The notes beneath the pieces are model-generated. The model did no database searches, was not told where the DNA came from, and worked only from the letters and a program-made list of their open reading frames with translations. Below are positions 39,706-47,848 of a stretch of DNA of 64,000 bases, in pieces (position 1 is the stretch's first letter; each line of letters begins with the position of its first letter). The DNA comes from Paracoccus alkenifer (GTDB lineage: Bacteria > Pseudomonadota > Alphaproteobacteria > Rhodobacterales > Rhodobacteraceae), in NCBI RefSeq assembly GCF_900108405.1, contig NZ_FNXG01000002.1, positions 744,001 to 808,000 of the forward strand, read 5' to 3'. Made by a program: the position numbers and the translations under genes.

Positions 39706-40278
39706 ATGACGCCTCGGGACCGGGTCTTTGCCGCCATCGACGCCGCCAACGCCGCCGATCCGCGGATGGAAAGCGGCCAGCCGGTCGAGCTGCTTTACGG
39801 CCGCCGCATGACCGAGGAACAGCGCCGCCTGTTTCCCCATGCCACCGACGCGCTGGCCATCGCCTGCCGCGGCCAGCATATCGAGCGCTGGCTGCTGCCG
39901 CGCAGCGACTACCCGCAGGGGCGCGAGGGCTATCTGCTGTGGCGCCGCGACCAGTCCCGCCGCCATGCCGAGCGGGTGATGTCCCTGATGCGCGACGCGG
40001 GCTACCCCGAGGACCAGACCGCCCACGCCGGACGGATGCTGCGCAAAGAGGGGATCAAGCGCGATCCCCAGGTGCAGGCGCTGGAAGATGTCGCCTGCTT
40101 TACCTTCATCCGCCATTACATGGGCGATTTCGCCACCACCCAGACGCCCGAATCGCTGCTGGGCATCGTCGCCAAGACCGCGCGCAAGATGTCGCCCGAG
40201 GCCCGCGCCCGCGCTCTGGCCGAATTTCCGATGCCCCAGGAACTGGCGGCTGTCTTTGACCTTGGGGATGCGCGGTGA
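39706..40278 (+). CDS. DUF4202 family protein
   Basis: A 190-residue protein with the DUF4202 pattern: DAANAADPR, a conserved ACRGQHIERW, then SDYPQGREGYLLWRR, RRHAERV and DVACFTFIRHYMGDF. Several conserved His, Arg and Asp residues resemble an HD-like or metal-binding helical fold. Function is unknown. The ATG at 39706 follows a weak purine-rich stretch. Its stop (TGATG) touches the CbiX-like gene, so the pair is probably one operon and may share a role with tetrapyrrole or sulfur metabolism. Confidence 0.75.
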   Translation: MTPRDRVFAAIDAANAADPRMESGQPVELLYGRRMTEEQRRLFPHATDALAIACRGQHIERWLLPRSDYPQGREGYLLWRRDQSRRHAERVMSLMRDAGYPEDQTAHAGRMLRKEGIKRDPQVQALEDVACFTFIRHYMGDFATTQTPESLLGIVAKTARKMSPEARARALAEFPMPQELAAVFDLGDAR

Positions 40279-41066
40279 TGGTCCCAGGCCCTGCCGTGTG
40301 CGAGGGCTGCCGCTGCGCCGCCGCGACCGCGCAGGACGCCCCCCCGAACGGCCCCGCAACCGGCCCCGCAACCGGTCCGGCGGCGGCGATCCTTGCCCAT
40401 GGCCAGCCCGGCGATCCCGGCGCCTTGCAGCCCGAGATCGAGGCTTTGGCCGCGCAGGTGCAGGCGCTGCTGCCCGGCTGGCGCATCCATGGCGCGACGC
40501 TTGCCTGCAAGCGCAGCCTTGCGGCGCTGCATGGGGTGAGGCTGGTCTATCCGCATTTCATGGCCGACGGCTGGTTCGTGCGCAGCGAGACCCCGCGCCG
40601 GCTGGCGCTGGCGGGGATCAACGGGGTGCGGCTGACCGCGCCCCTTGGTCTCGACCCCGGCTTGCCGGCGCTGGGGGCGGTGGTTGCGCGTGAAACCGCC
40701 TCGGCGGCCGGGATCGACCCGGCCACCGCGACGCTGGTGGTCGTCGGCCACGGCTCGGGCAAATCCCGCGCCCCGGCCCTTGTGACACGCGAATTCGCCA
40801 AGGCCCTGGCCCCCGTCGCCGGGTTTGCCGCCGTAAACGTCGGCTTCATCGAGGAACCGCCGTTTCTGGCCGATGTGCTGCCCGAAGGGCCGGCGGTCTG
40901 CCTGCCGTTCTTTGCCACCGGCGGCGAACATGTCACCGACGACATCCCGCAGGGCTGGCGCGGGCAAGGCCCGATCGCCCCCCCGATCGGCACCACCGCC
41001 GGCGTGGCCGCGCTGATCGCGGCGACCTTGCGGGCCGCAATGGCGAAAGAGGCTTCGCAGGGCTGA
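40278..41066 (+). CDS. CbiX/sirohydrochlorin chelatase superfamily protein
   Basis: A 262-residue protein with two CbiX-like modules: the first begins ILAHGQPGDP and the second LVVVGHGSGKSRAPA, with metal-binding histidines in AHG and GHG. CbiX and SirB insert cobalt or iron into sirohydrochlorin for siroheme or cobalamin. The N terminus carries a short cysteine-rich stretch (CEGCRCAA) and an alanine/proline linker not usual in the family. The ATG at 40278 overlaps the DUF4202 stop; a GTG three bases earlier is possible. Whether it is a chelatase or a diverged relative is uncertain. Confidence 0.75.
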   Translation: MVPGPAVCEGCRCAAATAQDAPPNGPATGPATGPAAAILAHGQPGDPGALQPEIEALAAQVQALLPGWRIHGATLACKRSLAALHGVRLVYPHFMADGWFVRSETPRRLALAGINGVRLTAPLGLDPGLPALGAVVARETASAAGIDPATATLVVVGHGSGKSRAPALVTREFAKALAPVAGFAAVNVGFIEEPPFLADVLPEGPAVCLPFFATGGEHVTDDIPQGWRGQGPIAPPIGTTAGVAALIAATLRAAMAKEASQG

Positions 41067-41084
41067 GGGTGGTTGCCGCGCGCG

Positions 41085-41155
41085 CTGTCGCAGGGGGGCT
41101 GTCTGCCCCCCGTTGCCTGCGGCAACCCCCCCGAGGATATTTGGGACCGCCCGAA
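41085..41155 (-). repeat. AAATATCC-type repeat with hairpins between convergent genes
   Basis: Copy 4 contains GGGGGG-CTGTCTG-CCCCCC at 41093-41111, a second small hairpin (TTGCC-TGC-GGCAA), then CCCGAGGATATTTGGGACCGCCCGAA. It nearly matches the left half of the repeat pair at 48.9 kb. It lies between the CbiX-like gene and thiX stops and can act as a two-way terminator. Confidence 0.8.
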
Positions 41156-41159
41156 GCGC

Positions 41160-41888
41160 TTAGAAGCCGCGGGCGCGCAGCAGGCGGCTCAGGCTGCGGT
41201 CGATCACGGTGTAAAGCGTCAGCGACAGCGCCACCACCACGAACAGCGCCGCAAACATCAGGTCGATCCTCATCCGGCCGTTGGCGTGGATCATCAGCGC
41301 ACCCAGACCCCGCGCGCCGCCGACCCATTCGCCGATCACCGCGCCCACCGGCGCATAGATCGCCCCCAGCCGCAGCCCCGAGGCCAGCCGCGGCAGCGCC
41401 GCCGGAAAGCGTAGGTGGCGCAGCTCGGCCCAGTTCGACGCCCCCATCGTCCGCGCCACGTCCAGCTGTGCCGAGGGCGGCGACATCAGCCCGTCGTATA
41501 GCGCCTGCGCCACCGGCACGAACACGATCAGCACCACCATCGCCACCTTGGGCGCCATGCCGAACCCCAGCCACAGCGTCAGGATCGGCGCCAGCGCAAA
41601 CACCGGGATGGTCTGGCTGACGATCAGCCCCGGCGACAGCGCCCGCCCCAGCCGCGGCCACAGCGCCATCGCCACCGCCGTCCCGACCCCCAGCACGGCG
41701 CCCAGCATCAGCCCCAGCAGCGTTTCCCAGCCGGTCAGCAGCGCCGCCGGGGCGATCTCGGCCCGGTGGGTCCACAGCGCGCCACCCACGGCCAGCGGCG
41801 AGGGCAGCAGATAGGGCGGCAGGCCGGTCAGCCGCACCAGCGCCTCCCACAGCAGCAGGGCGGCGATCAGGGCCAGCAGCGCCCTCAT
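41160..41888 (-). CDS. thiX: ABC transporter permease for a thiamine pyrimidine precursor (ThiX)
   Basis: A 242-residue permease of the SsuC/TauC type with about six membrane segments and the EAA loop ARTMGASNWAELRHLRFPAAL. It is the last gene of the thiamine operon and overlaps the ATPase gene thiZ by four bases. With ThiY and ThiZ it should import N-formyl-4-amino-5-aminomethyl-2-methylpyrimidine, a breakdown product of thiamine, for salvage by TenA. The assignment rests mainly on the gene neighbourhood. Confidence 0.88.
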   Translation of the reverse strand: MRALLALIAALLLWEALVRLTGLPPYLLPSPLAVGGALWTHRAEIAPAALLTGWETLLGLMLGAVLGVGTAVAMALWPRLGRALSPGLIVSQTIPVFALAPILTLWLGFGMAPKVAMVVLIVFVPVAQALYDGLMSPPSAQLDVARTMGASNWAELRHLRFPAALPRLASGLRLGAIYAPVGAVIGEWVGGARGLGALMIHANGRMRIDLMFAALFVVVALSLTLYTVIDRSLSRLLRARGF

Positions 41889-42607
41889 GCCAGCAACCGG
41901 CCGGTCAGGGCGGCCTGCGCGGCCAGAACCTCGGGCGCGTCATGGGGGCGGGGGACGGGACCGGGCGGAGCCGGGTTTGCGGTCAGCCCGGCGGGGGTCA
42001 TCACCAGGATCCGGTCGCCCAGACGCGCAGCCTCGGCCGGGTCATGGGTCACCATCAGCACCGTGCGCCCCGCCAGCAGCCGCGCCGCCATGTCGCCGAT
42101 CTGCAACCGCAGCGCCACGTCCAGCGCCGAGAACGGCTCGTCCAGCAGCACCAGCGGCCGGTCCTCGGCCAAGGTGCGCGCCAGCGCCACCCGCTGGCGC
42201 TGCCCGCCCGACAGGCTGGCGGGCAGGCGGCGTTCCAGCCCCTCCAGCCCGACCGCCCGGATCAGTGCGGCGACGCGGGCATTGTCCACCCGCTGGCCGC
42301 GCAGCCGGGCGCCCAGACCGATGTTGCGCGCCGCGCTCAGCCATGAAAACAGCCCCGGATCCTGCCCCATCAGCGCCGCCGGCTGCGAAGCGACGCGGCC
42401 GCGGAACTCGACCCCGGTCGGCAGCCCGGCCAGCAGCCGCAGCAGGGTGGATTTCCCGACGCCCGAGGCCCCCAGCAGGCAGGTCAGCCGCCCCGGCTCA
42501 AGCACCAGCTCCAACGGGCCGAACAGCCCCGGAACCTCGCCCGAAACCGTGGGGCGCATCTTCTGTCCTGAAATATCCCCGCCGGAGGCCCCCGCGTTGC
42601 TGATCAC
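41885..42607 (-). CDS. thiZ: ABC transporter ATPase for a thiamine pyrimidine precursor (ThiZ)
   Basis: A 240-residue ABC ATPase with Walker A (GASGVGKST), signature [16 protein letters not shown] and Walker B (PLVLLDEPFSALD). The usual N-terminal strand is replaced by about 25 residues read through a repeat copy (GGDISGQKM), so the conserved part begins only around LFGPLELVLEPGR. The start overlaps the tenA stop by four bases. With ThiX and ThiY it forms the HMP-precursor importer. If the extension weakens the protein, an internal start is possible, but no good one was seen. Confidence 0.86.
   Translation of the reverse strand: MISNAGASGGDISGQKMRPTVSGEVPGLFGPLELVLEPGRLTCLLGASGVGKSTLLRLLAGLPTGVEFRGRVASQPAALMGQDPGLFSWLSAARNIGLGARLRGQRVDNARVAALIRAVGLEGLERRLPASLSGGQRQRVALARTLAEDRPLVLLDEPFSALDVALRLQIGDMAARLLAGRTVLMVTHDPAEAARLGDRILVMTPAGLTANPAPPGPVPRPHDAPEVLAAQAALTGRLLA
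42556..42597 (+). repeat. AAATATCC-type repeat inside the thiZ 5' coding end
   Basis: Copy 5, on the strand opposite to thiZ, reads CATCTTCTGTCCTG-AAATATCCCCGCC. It spans thiZ codons about 4-17. It is shorter than copy 1, without the long inverted repeat. Confidence 0.75.
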
Positions 42608-43275
42608 GCCACCCCCAGCCCCCAGAACGCGACCTCAAGGCGGGTGGCGGTGGCAAAGCGCCGCTCAAGCGCCTGCCAGCGCGGCAATGCCTCGGGCGTA
42701 TCGCCCAGCCTTGCGGCGACGGCGCGGTCGATCAGGGCGCCGGCCTCGACACAGGCACGCTGGAAATCCTCGCCGGCATAGGTGTCGATCCACTCGCGAT
42801 AGGGGGTGTCGGGCGCGGCCTCTTGCGCCAGCCGGGCGCCGATCTCGCCATATCCCAGCACGCAAGGCGCCAGCGCCGCCAGCAGGTCCAGGAAATCGCC
42901 GCTAAAGCCCGATTCCAGAACATAGCGGGTATAGGCGAGGTTCTGGGGCGCCTCCTCCGCAGCCTCGAGCGCCTCGGGGGTGATGCCCTCGGCGCCGCAG
43001 ATACGGATATGCAGCGGCATTTCCAGGTTGATCAGCGCGTCGACGGTCGCCGCGCAGGCTCGCATTTCGTCCAGCGTGTCCGCCTTGACGATCCCCAGCG
43101 CCCAGGCGCGGCTGAAATGGATCAGGAAACGGTAATCCTGCACCAGATAGTTCAGGAACCCGGCGCGCGGCAGGGTGCCGTCGGCCATTCCCTGCACAAA
43201 GCGGTGCCGCACATAGTCGTCCCAATGCGAACCGGCGGCGGCGCGCCAGGCGGTAAAGCAGCGGCCGTAGCTCAT
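42604..43275 (-). CDS. tenA: Thiaminase II / aminopyrimidine aminohydrolase
   Basis: A 223-residue all-helical TenA protein that converts aminopyrimidine to hydroxymethylpyrimidine for thiamine salvage. Landmarks are the active-site cysteine in ALAPCVLGYGEIG and a C-terminal glutamate in RLEVAFWGLG, both normal for the family. It overlaps thiY and thiZ by four bases each. Together with ThiXYZ it forms the pyrimidine salvage branch, which supplies substrate to ThiD at the operon head. Confidence 0.92.
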   Translation of the reverse strand: MSYGRCFTAWRAAAGSHWDDYVRHRFVQGMADGTLPRAGFLNYLVQDYRFLIHFSRAWALGIVKADTLDEMRACAATVDALINLEMPLHIRICGAEGITPEALEAAEEAPQNLAYTRYVLESGFSGDFLDLLAALAPCVLGYGEIGARLAQEAAPDTPYREWIDTYAGEDFQRACVEAGALIDRAVAARLGDTPEALPRWQALERRFATATRLEVAFWGLGVA

Positions 43276-44216
43276 TTTTCTGCCCCCGGGTCGATGGCAA
43301 ACCGTGCGACCGGCCAGATTTCCGGCACCAGCGCGTTGTCATGCAGGAACGCCTCGAACCGCGCATAGCGGCCATGGTCCAGCGCGGCGGGTGAAATGGC
43401 GAACCGGCCAAAGGTATCGGCCCAGGCGGCGGTGTTCAGCGCGTCCGACAGGTCGGGGGCGTGGGCGGCAAAGATCGCCCGCGCCTCGTCGGGGTGGTTG
43501 AGCATGAACTGCGTCGCGCGCTCCACCGCGCCGAGAAAGCGGTTGACGCGGTCGCGGTCGACAGAGTCGGCATTGGCGACATAGATCAGCTCGTCATAGG
43601 CAGGCAGCCCTTCTTCCTCCAGAAAGAAACAGCGCCCCTCGCCGCCGGCCAGCCGCATCTGGGTCAGCTCGAAATTGCGATAGCCGCCGATGGTGGCATC
43701 GACCTGGCCCGACATCAGCGCCGGCGTCAGCGCCCAGTTGACGTTGACCATCTCGACATCGTCCAGCGTCATGCCGGCCTGCGCCAGCAAGGCAGAGACC
43801 AGCGCCTGTTCGACCCCGGCCACGGAATAACCGATGCGGCGGCCGCGCAGGTCGGCCAGCGTCGCCACCGGCCCATCCGCGCGCACCATCAGGCAGTTCA
43901 GCGGCGTGCCGACCAGCGTGCCGACCCGGACCAGAGGCAACCCTTCGTGGACCTGTAGATGCAGCTGCGGCTGATAGGTGATCGCCAGATCGGCACGGCC
44001 GGCCGCGACCAGCTTGGGCGGGTCGGCGGGGTCGGCGGGGGCGATGATCTCGACCTCCAGTCCGGCGTCGGTGAAATACCCCTGTTCGGCGGCCAGCACG
44101 ACGGGGGCATGGTCAGGGTTCACGAACCAATCGAGAACCAGCGTGACCTTGTCCGCGGCCTGCGCGGGAAAGGCGGGGGCCAGCGCAAGCAGCGCGGCGG
44201 CTAGCAGATGTCTCAT
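43272..44216 (-). CDS. thiY: Periplasmic binding protein for a thiamine pyrimidine precursor (ThiY)
   Basis: A 314-residue NMT1/THI5-like binding protein with a signal peptide of about 18 residues (LLAAALLALAPAFPAQA). The mature part begins with VTLVLDWFVNPDHAPVVLA, typical of ThiY. The ATG at 44216 shares a base with the stop of the thiF gene and follows a strong GGAGGAG. It captures formylaminopyrimidine in the periplasm for the ThiXZ importer. The frame runs further upstream through a repetitive arginine-rich stretch that is not protein-like. Confidence 0.9.
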   Translation of the reverse strand: MRHLLAAALLALAPAFPAQAADKVTLVLDWFVNPDHAPVVLAAEQGYFTDAGLEVEIIAPADPADPPKLVAAGRADLAITYQPQLHLQVHEGLPLVRVGTLVGTPLNCLMVRADGPVATLADLRGRRIGYSVAGVEQALVSALLAQAGMTLDDVEMVNVNWALTPALMSGQVDATIGGYRNFELTQMRLAGGEGRCFFLEEEGLPAYDELIYVANADSVDRDRVNRFLGAVERATQFMLNHPDEARAIFAAHAPDLSDALNTAAWADTFGRFAISPAALDHGRYARFEAFLHDNALVPEIWPVARFAIDPGAEK

Positions 44217-45259
44217 CAATCTCCTCCGGTAGCGATCAGGACGATGTCGGGATGGGCGGTGTCGGGATGGGCGGATGCAAGGATCCGCGCCGCCCGCCAC
44301 GCCCGCAGCCCCGAGCGGCAGGCGATCACCGCGCGGGCGCCCGCGGGCGGGCAGGGCGGGGTTTCGGTCCGGGCGCGAATGGCGGCGGGGTGGATGGGAA
44401 CCGGCGCCTCGTCCGCGTCGCGCAGGTCAATGACAAAATCCCCCGCGGCAATTTCGCTCGTGTCGATAAAGCGGAACCCGGATTGCGGCTCGGGGGCGCC
44501 GTCAAAGCGGAACCCGCCCCAGCGCAACCCCGGCGCCAGCGTCAGCAGCTGCCCCAGCGGCGAGGGCTGCAACCCCAGCAGCAACTCAAGCGCCATCTGC
44601 GCCTGCAAGGTGCCCAGCGTGGCCACCACCGGCCCCAGCACCCCGGCGGTGGCGCAGGTGGCGGCGCGGTCGGGCAGGTCGGGAAACACCGCCCGCAGGC
44701 TGGGTGCGCCGCCGCAGAACCCGCCGACATACCCCCCAAGCCCCAGCGCCGAGGCCGAAATCAGCGCCACCCCCGCCGCCATGCAGGCGTCCGACAGGAT
44801 CAGGCCCACCGCGAAACTGTCGGCACAATCCAGCACCACGTCGCAGCCCTGCACCAGCGCCCCGGCATTGGCGGGCGTCAGCCGCTCGGCCAGCGCCCGC
44901 ACCTGCACGCCGGGGTCCAGCGCGGCGGCAAAGGCGGCGGCCGATGCTGCCTTGCCCATGCCGACGCGCCCGGCGTGGATCGGCTGGCGGTGCAGGTTGG
45001 GCATCTCGACCACATCCGCGTCAACGACGGTCAGCGCGCCGATGCCGGCGCCGACCAGATACATGATCGCGGGCGAACCCAGCCCACCCGCACCCACCAC
45101 CAGCACGCGGGCCGCGCGCAGCCGCGCCTGCCCCTCGGCCCCGACCTCGGGCAGCACCATCTGGCGGATGTGACGTTCTTCATCACCTGCAAATATCCCA
45201 CGGGGGTCCGGGGGTGTGAAACCCCCGGTCGCGGCGGCGAAGCTTTCGGGCCTGCTCAT
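44216..45259 (-). CDS. thiF: ThiF/MoeB-type adenylyltransferase with a C-terminal rhodanese-like domain
   Basis: A 347-residue E1-like enzyme that should adenylate the C terminus of ThiS. It has the ATP site GAGGLGSP after VLVVGAG, ADVVEMPNLHRQ, and a catalytic-loop cysteine in ATCATAGVLG. Residues from about 275 form a short rhodanese-like domain with the sulfur-carrying loop CRSGLRA, which could supply the sulfur. The two CXXC zinc motifs of MoeB/ThiF appear lost: the first site reads GGAPSLRAVF and no second pair is seen. The first 25 residues include a repeat copy (FTPPDPRGIFAGDE). Confidence 0.85.
   Translation of the reverse strand: MSRPESFAAATGGFTPPDPRGIFAGDEERHIRQMVLPEVGAEGQARLRAARVLVVGAGGLGSPAIMYLVGAGIGALTVVDADVVEMPNLHRQPIHAGRVGMGKAASAAAFAAALDPGVQVRALAERLTPANAGALVQGCDVVLDCADSFAVGLILSDACMAAGVALISASALGLGGYVGGFCGGAPSLRAVFPDLPDRAATCATAGVLGPVVATLGTLQAQMALELLLGLQPSPLGQLLTLAPGLRWGGFRFDGAPEPQSGFRFIDTSEIAAGDFVIDLRDADEAPVPIHPAAIRARTETPPCPPAGARAVIACRSGLRAWRAARILASAHPDTAHPDIVLIATGGD
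45174..45236 (+). repeat. AAATATCC-type repeat inside the thiF 5' coding end
   Basis: Copy 6 reads CTTCATCACCTGC-AAATATCCCACGGGGG on the plus strand, followed by a stem of GGGGGT and ACCCCC, opposite in direction to thiF. It covers thiF codons about 9-29. Confidence 0.8.
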
Positions 45260-45921
45260 CCGACCACCTCCAGCCATTCCCGCATCCGCGCCTCGGGGTT
45301 CTGGTGCAGGGTGATGTCGGTGACCGCCGCAACCACATCGGCGCCCGCATCCAGCGCCGCGCGGCCGCGGTCCGGGGTCAGCCCGCCGATGGCGACCAGC
45401 GGCAGCGCGCCCACGCGGGTCTTCCAGTCGGCGACGCGGTCCAGCCCCTGCGGCGCCCAGGGCATCTTTTTCAGAATCGTCGGCCAGACCGGCCCCAGCG
45501 CCACATAATCGGGTTGGACCGCCAGCGCGCGGTCCAGTTCCGCCCCGTCATGGGTCGAGACGCCAAGCTTCAGCCCCGCCGCCCGGATCGCGTCCAGATC
45601 GGCCGCGTCCAGATCCTCTTGCCCCAAATGCAGCCAGTCGCAGCCCAGCTCGATCGCCAGCCGCCAATGGTCGTTGACGACCAGAATGGCGCCCGAGGCG
45701 CGACACAGATCGCGGGCGCGGGTAATCTCGGCGCGCAGCGCGGGGGCGGGGCGGTCCTTGATGCGCAGCTGCACCATGCGCACCCCGACCGCCAGCGCCC
45801 GTTCCACCCAGTCGGCGGACTCGAAGATCGGATAAAAGCGGGGCAGGGTGAGGCGCTGCTCGCTGCCGGACCGGGGCTCTGCCCCGGACCCCGGGATATT
45901 TCCAGACAGAAGATTACTCAT
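45256..45921 (-). CDS. thiE: Thiamine-phosphate synthase
   Basis: A 221-residue TIM-barrel protein joining HMP-pyrophosphate to thiazole phosphate. Signature stretches are [44 protein letters not shown] and IGGLTPD; the expected INDR is VNDH here. Its first 25 residues come from a dispersed repeat ([16 protein letters not shown]), so the barrel starts late, near FYPIFES. The ATG overlaps the thiG stop and the stop overlaps the thiF start, each by four bases. Confidence 0.9.
   Translation of the reverse strand: MSNLLSGNIPGSGAEPRSGSEQRLTLPRFYPIFESADWVERALAVGVRMVQLRIKDRPAPALRAEITRARDLCRASGAILVVNDHWRLAIELGCDWLHLGQEDLDAADLDAIRAAGLKLGVSTHDGAELDRALAVQPDYVALGPVWPTILKKMPWAPQGLDRVADWKTRVGALPLVAIGGLTPDRGRAALDAGADVVAAVTDITLHQNPEARMREWLEVVG
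45868..45920 (-). repeat. AAATATCC-type repeat inside the thiE 5' coding end
   Basis: Copy 7 begins within four bases of the thiE start codon: AATCTTCTGTCTG-GAAATATCCCGGGG, then CCGGGGCAGAGCCCCGG. It differs from the yejF copy at only a few positions over about 50 bases. Confidence 0.88.
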
Positions 45922-46682
45922 TGCAGGAACGCCTTGCCGATGACGGGGGTCGAGGGGGCGGCCATCTCGCGCGGCTCGATCGGGTCGGCGAGATATGCTG
46001 CGCGGCCGGCATCCGCCGCCTGCGCCATGGCGCGCGCCATCGCCACAGGGTCGCCGGCCTTGGCGACGGCGGTATTCAGCAGCACTGCGTCATAGCCCAG
46101 CTCCATCGCGCTGGCCGCATGGCTGGGGCGACCGATGCCGGCGTCGACCACCAGCGGCACCTCGGGAAAGGCCGCGCGCAGCGCCCGCAGCCCGTGCGGG
46201 TTGTTCAGCCCAAGCCCCGAGCCGATGGGCGCGCCCCAGGGCATCAGCACCTCGCAGCCCGCCCGCAGCAGGCGCTCGGCGACCGACAGATCCTCGGTGC
46301 AATAGGGGAAGACCTTGAAGCCTTGGGCGGTCAGTTCTGCCGCCGCCTCGACCAGCGCAAACACGTCGGGCGACAGCAGGTCGGAATGGCCGATCACCTC
46401 GAGCTTGATCCAGTCGGTGCCCAGCAATTCGCGGGCCATCTGCGCGGTGGTCACGGCCTCTTTGACGCTGTGGCAGCCGGCGGTGTTGGGCAGGATCGCG
46501 GCGCCCAAGCCCTCGATCAGGCGCAGGAAATCCTGTCCGCCGCCGGCCTCGCGCCGCAAGGATACGGTGGCAATACCCGCGTTTGAGGCCCGGAAGGCAT
46601 CCGCGAGGATTGCCGGGCTGGGGTATTGCGCCGTGCCCAGCATCAGGGGCGAGGCGATGTGCTTGCCGTAGAAAACCGGCAT
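45918..46682 (-). CDS. thiG: Thiazole synthase
   Basis: A 254-residue TIM-barrel enzyme that condenses deoxyxylulose phosphate, the thiocarboxylate of ThiS and dehydroglycine (from ThiO) to the thiazole ring. Schiff-base lysine is K93 in WIKLEVIG. Other family stretches are [32 protein letters not shown] and [13 protein letters not shown]. The ATG at 46682 starts one base after the thiS stop. The end overlaps the thiE start. Confidence 0.95.
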   Translation of the reverse strand: MPVFYGKHIASPLMLGTAQYPSPAILADAFRASNAGIATVSLRREAGGGQDFLRLIEGLGAAILPNTAGCHSVKEAVTTAQMARELLGTDWIKLEVIGHSDLLSPDVFALVEAAAELTAQGFKVFPYCTEDLSVAERLLRAGCEVLMPWGAPIGSGLGLNNPHGLRALRAAFPEVPLVVDAGIGRPSHAASAMELGYDAVLLNTAVAKAGDPVAMARAMAQAADAGRAAYLADPIEPREMAAPSTPVIGKAFLQ

Positions 46683-46683
46683 C

Positions 46684-46881
46684 TCAGCCCCCCTGCATCG
46701 GCGCGACGATTTCCAGCGCGTCGCCGGGCGACAGCGCCGTGTCTGCACGCGCCGAGACGGGGACGAAATCGCCGTTCAGCGCGGTCGCCACCCTGGCGTC
46801 GCCCATGTCCAGCGCCGCCAGCGCCTCGGCCACCGTCGCGGCGTCCAGTTCGCGCCGCTCACCGTTGATCGTCAGTTTCAT
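46684..46881 (-). CDS. thiS: Sulfur carrier protein ThiS
   Basis: A 65-residue ubiquitin-like protein ending in the required Gly-Gly (IVAPMQGG), whose last glycine is adenylated by ThiF and turned into a thiocarboxylate. The start codon lies 23 bases inside the end of thiO, so the two are strongly coupled. The strand pattern [14 protein letters not shown] and the length agree with the family. Confidence 0.93.
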   Translation of the reverse strand: MKLTINGERRELDAATVAEALAALDMGDARVATALNGDFVPVSARADTALSPGDALEIVAPMQGG

Positions 46882-47848
46882 GCCAGAACTCCGGTTTGTT
46901 GCCCGTAGCGATGTGGTCGGCCAGCTGCATGGCCACCGCGGGGGCCAGCAGATAGCCGTGGCGGTAGAGGCCGTTGGCATACAGCCTTCCGTCCGCCGCA
47001 CGCCCGATCCGGGGCAGGTTGTCGGGAAATGCCGGGCGCGCGTCGGCGCCCAGCTCGATGATTTCGGCCTCGCCAAAGCCGGGGTGCAGCGCATAGGCGG
47101 CGCTGAGCAGTTCCAGCACCGAGCGCGCCGTCACCACCCCGCGCCGGTCGCTTTCGATCATGGTCGCGCCCAGCATGAAGATGCCGTCGCCGCGGGGCAC
47201 CAGATAGATCGGCACCCGCGGATGCAGCAGCCGCACGGTGCGGGTCAGCGCCACGTCGGGGCAGCGCAGCACCAGCATCTCGCCCCGCACGCCGCGCAGC
47301 TCGGGCAGGATGTCGCGGGCGGCGAGGCCGCGACAATCGACGATCTGGCCCGGGGTTTCGGGCGGTTCGGCGGCAATGGCGATGCCGCGTTCGGACAGGC
47401 GCGATTGCAGACCCGCCATCGCCGTGCGGGGGTCCAGATGCGCCTCGGCGGCAAAGAACAGCCCGCGGTCAAAGCGGCCGGCAAGGTCGGGCTCCAGTTC
47501 CGCCAGCCGGTTGCCGCCGATCTCGTCGAAACCATGGGTGCGGCGGGCAAAGCGGTCGAGTTCCGCGCGGTCGCGCCCCAGCGCCAGCACCAAAGTGCCC
47601 TTGCGCGTCACGCCGCCGGCGTTGCGGTCCCACCAGTCGATGGCGGGCTGGCCGTGGCGCAGCACCGGTTCCTCGGCATTCTCGAATTCGCACCAGGGCG
47701 CGAGCATCCCGCCCGCCCACCAGGAACAGCCCTGCGTGCCGGGGCCAAGCGCGGGGTCGACCAGCGTCACCGCATGGCCGCGCCCGGCCAGCTCGGTCGC
47801 GACGCAAAGCCCCAGCACCCCGGCGCCAAGGATCGTAAAGCCGCTCAT
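46859..47848 (-). CDS. thiO: Glycine oxidase ThiO
   Basis: A 329-residue FAD-dependent oxidase making dehydroglycine for the thiazole ring. The N-terminal dinucleotide fold reads ILGAGVLGLCVATELAGRGH, followed by the QGCSWWAGGMLAP stretch typical of ThiO. Near the C terminus lie GLYRHGYLLAPAVA, characteristic of this group. The ATG at 47848 overlaps the thiD stop by four bases. Its presence, not ThiH, indicates aerobic thiazole synthesis. Confidence 0.93.
   Translation of the reverse strand: MSGFTILGAGVLGLCVATELAGRGHAVTLVDPALGPGTQGCSWWAGGMLAPWCEFENAEEPVLRHGQPAIDWWDRNAGGVTRKGTLVLALGRDRAELDRFARRTHGFDEIGGNRLAELEPDLAGRFDRGLFFAAEAHLDPRTAMAGLQSRLSERGIAIAAEPPETPGQIVDCRGLAARDILPELRGVRGEMLVLRCPDVALTRTVRLLHPRVPIYLVPRGDGIFMLGATMIESDRRGVVTARSVLELLSAAYALHPGFGEAEIIELGADARPAFPDNLPRIGRAADGRLYANGLYRHGYLLAPAVAMQLADHIATGNKPEFWHETDDQR

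Noticed and set aside
44245..44274. Two 15-base direct repeats at the end of thiF as a mobile element
   Set aside because: Just a small tandem duplication (GTCGGGATGGGCGG-type) within the coding end; no other copy.
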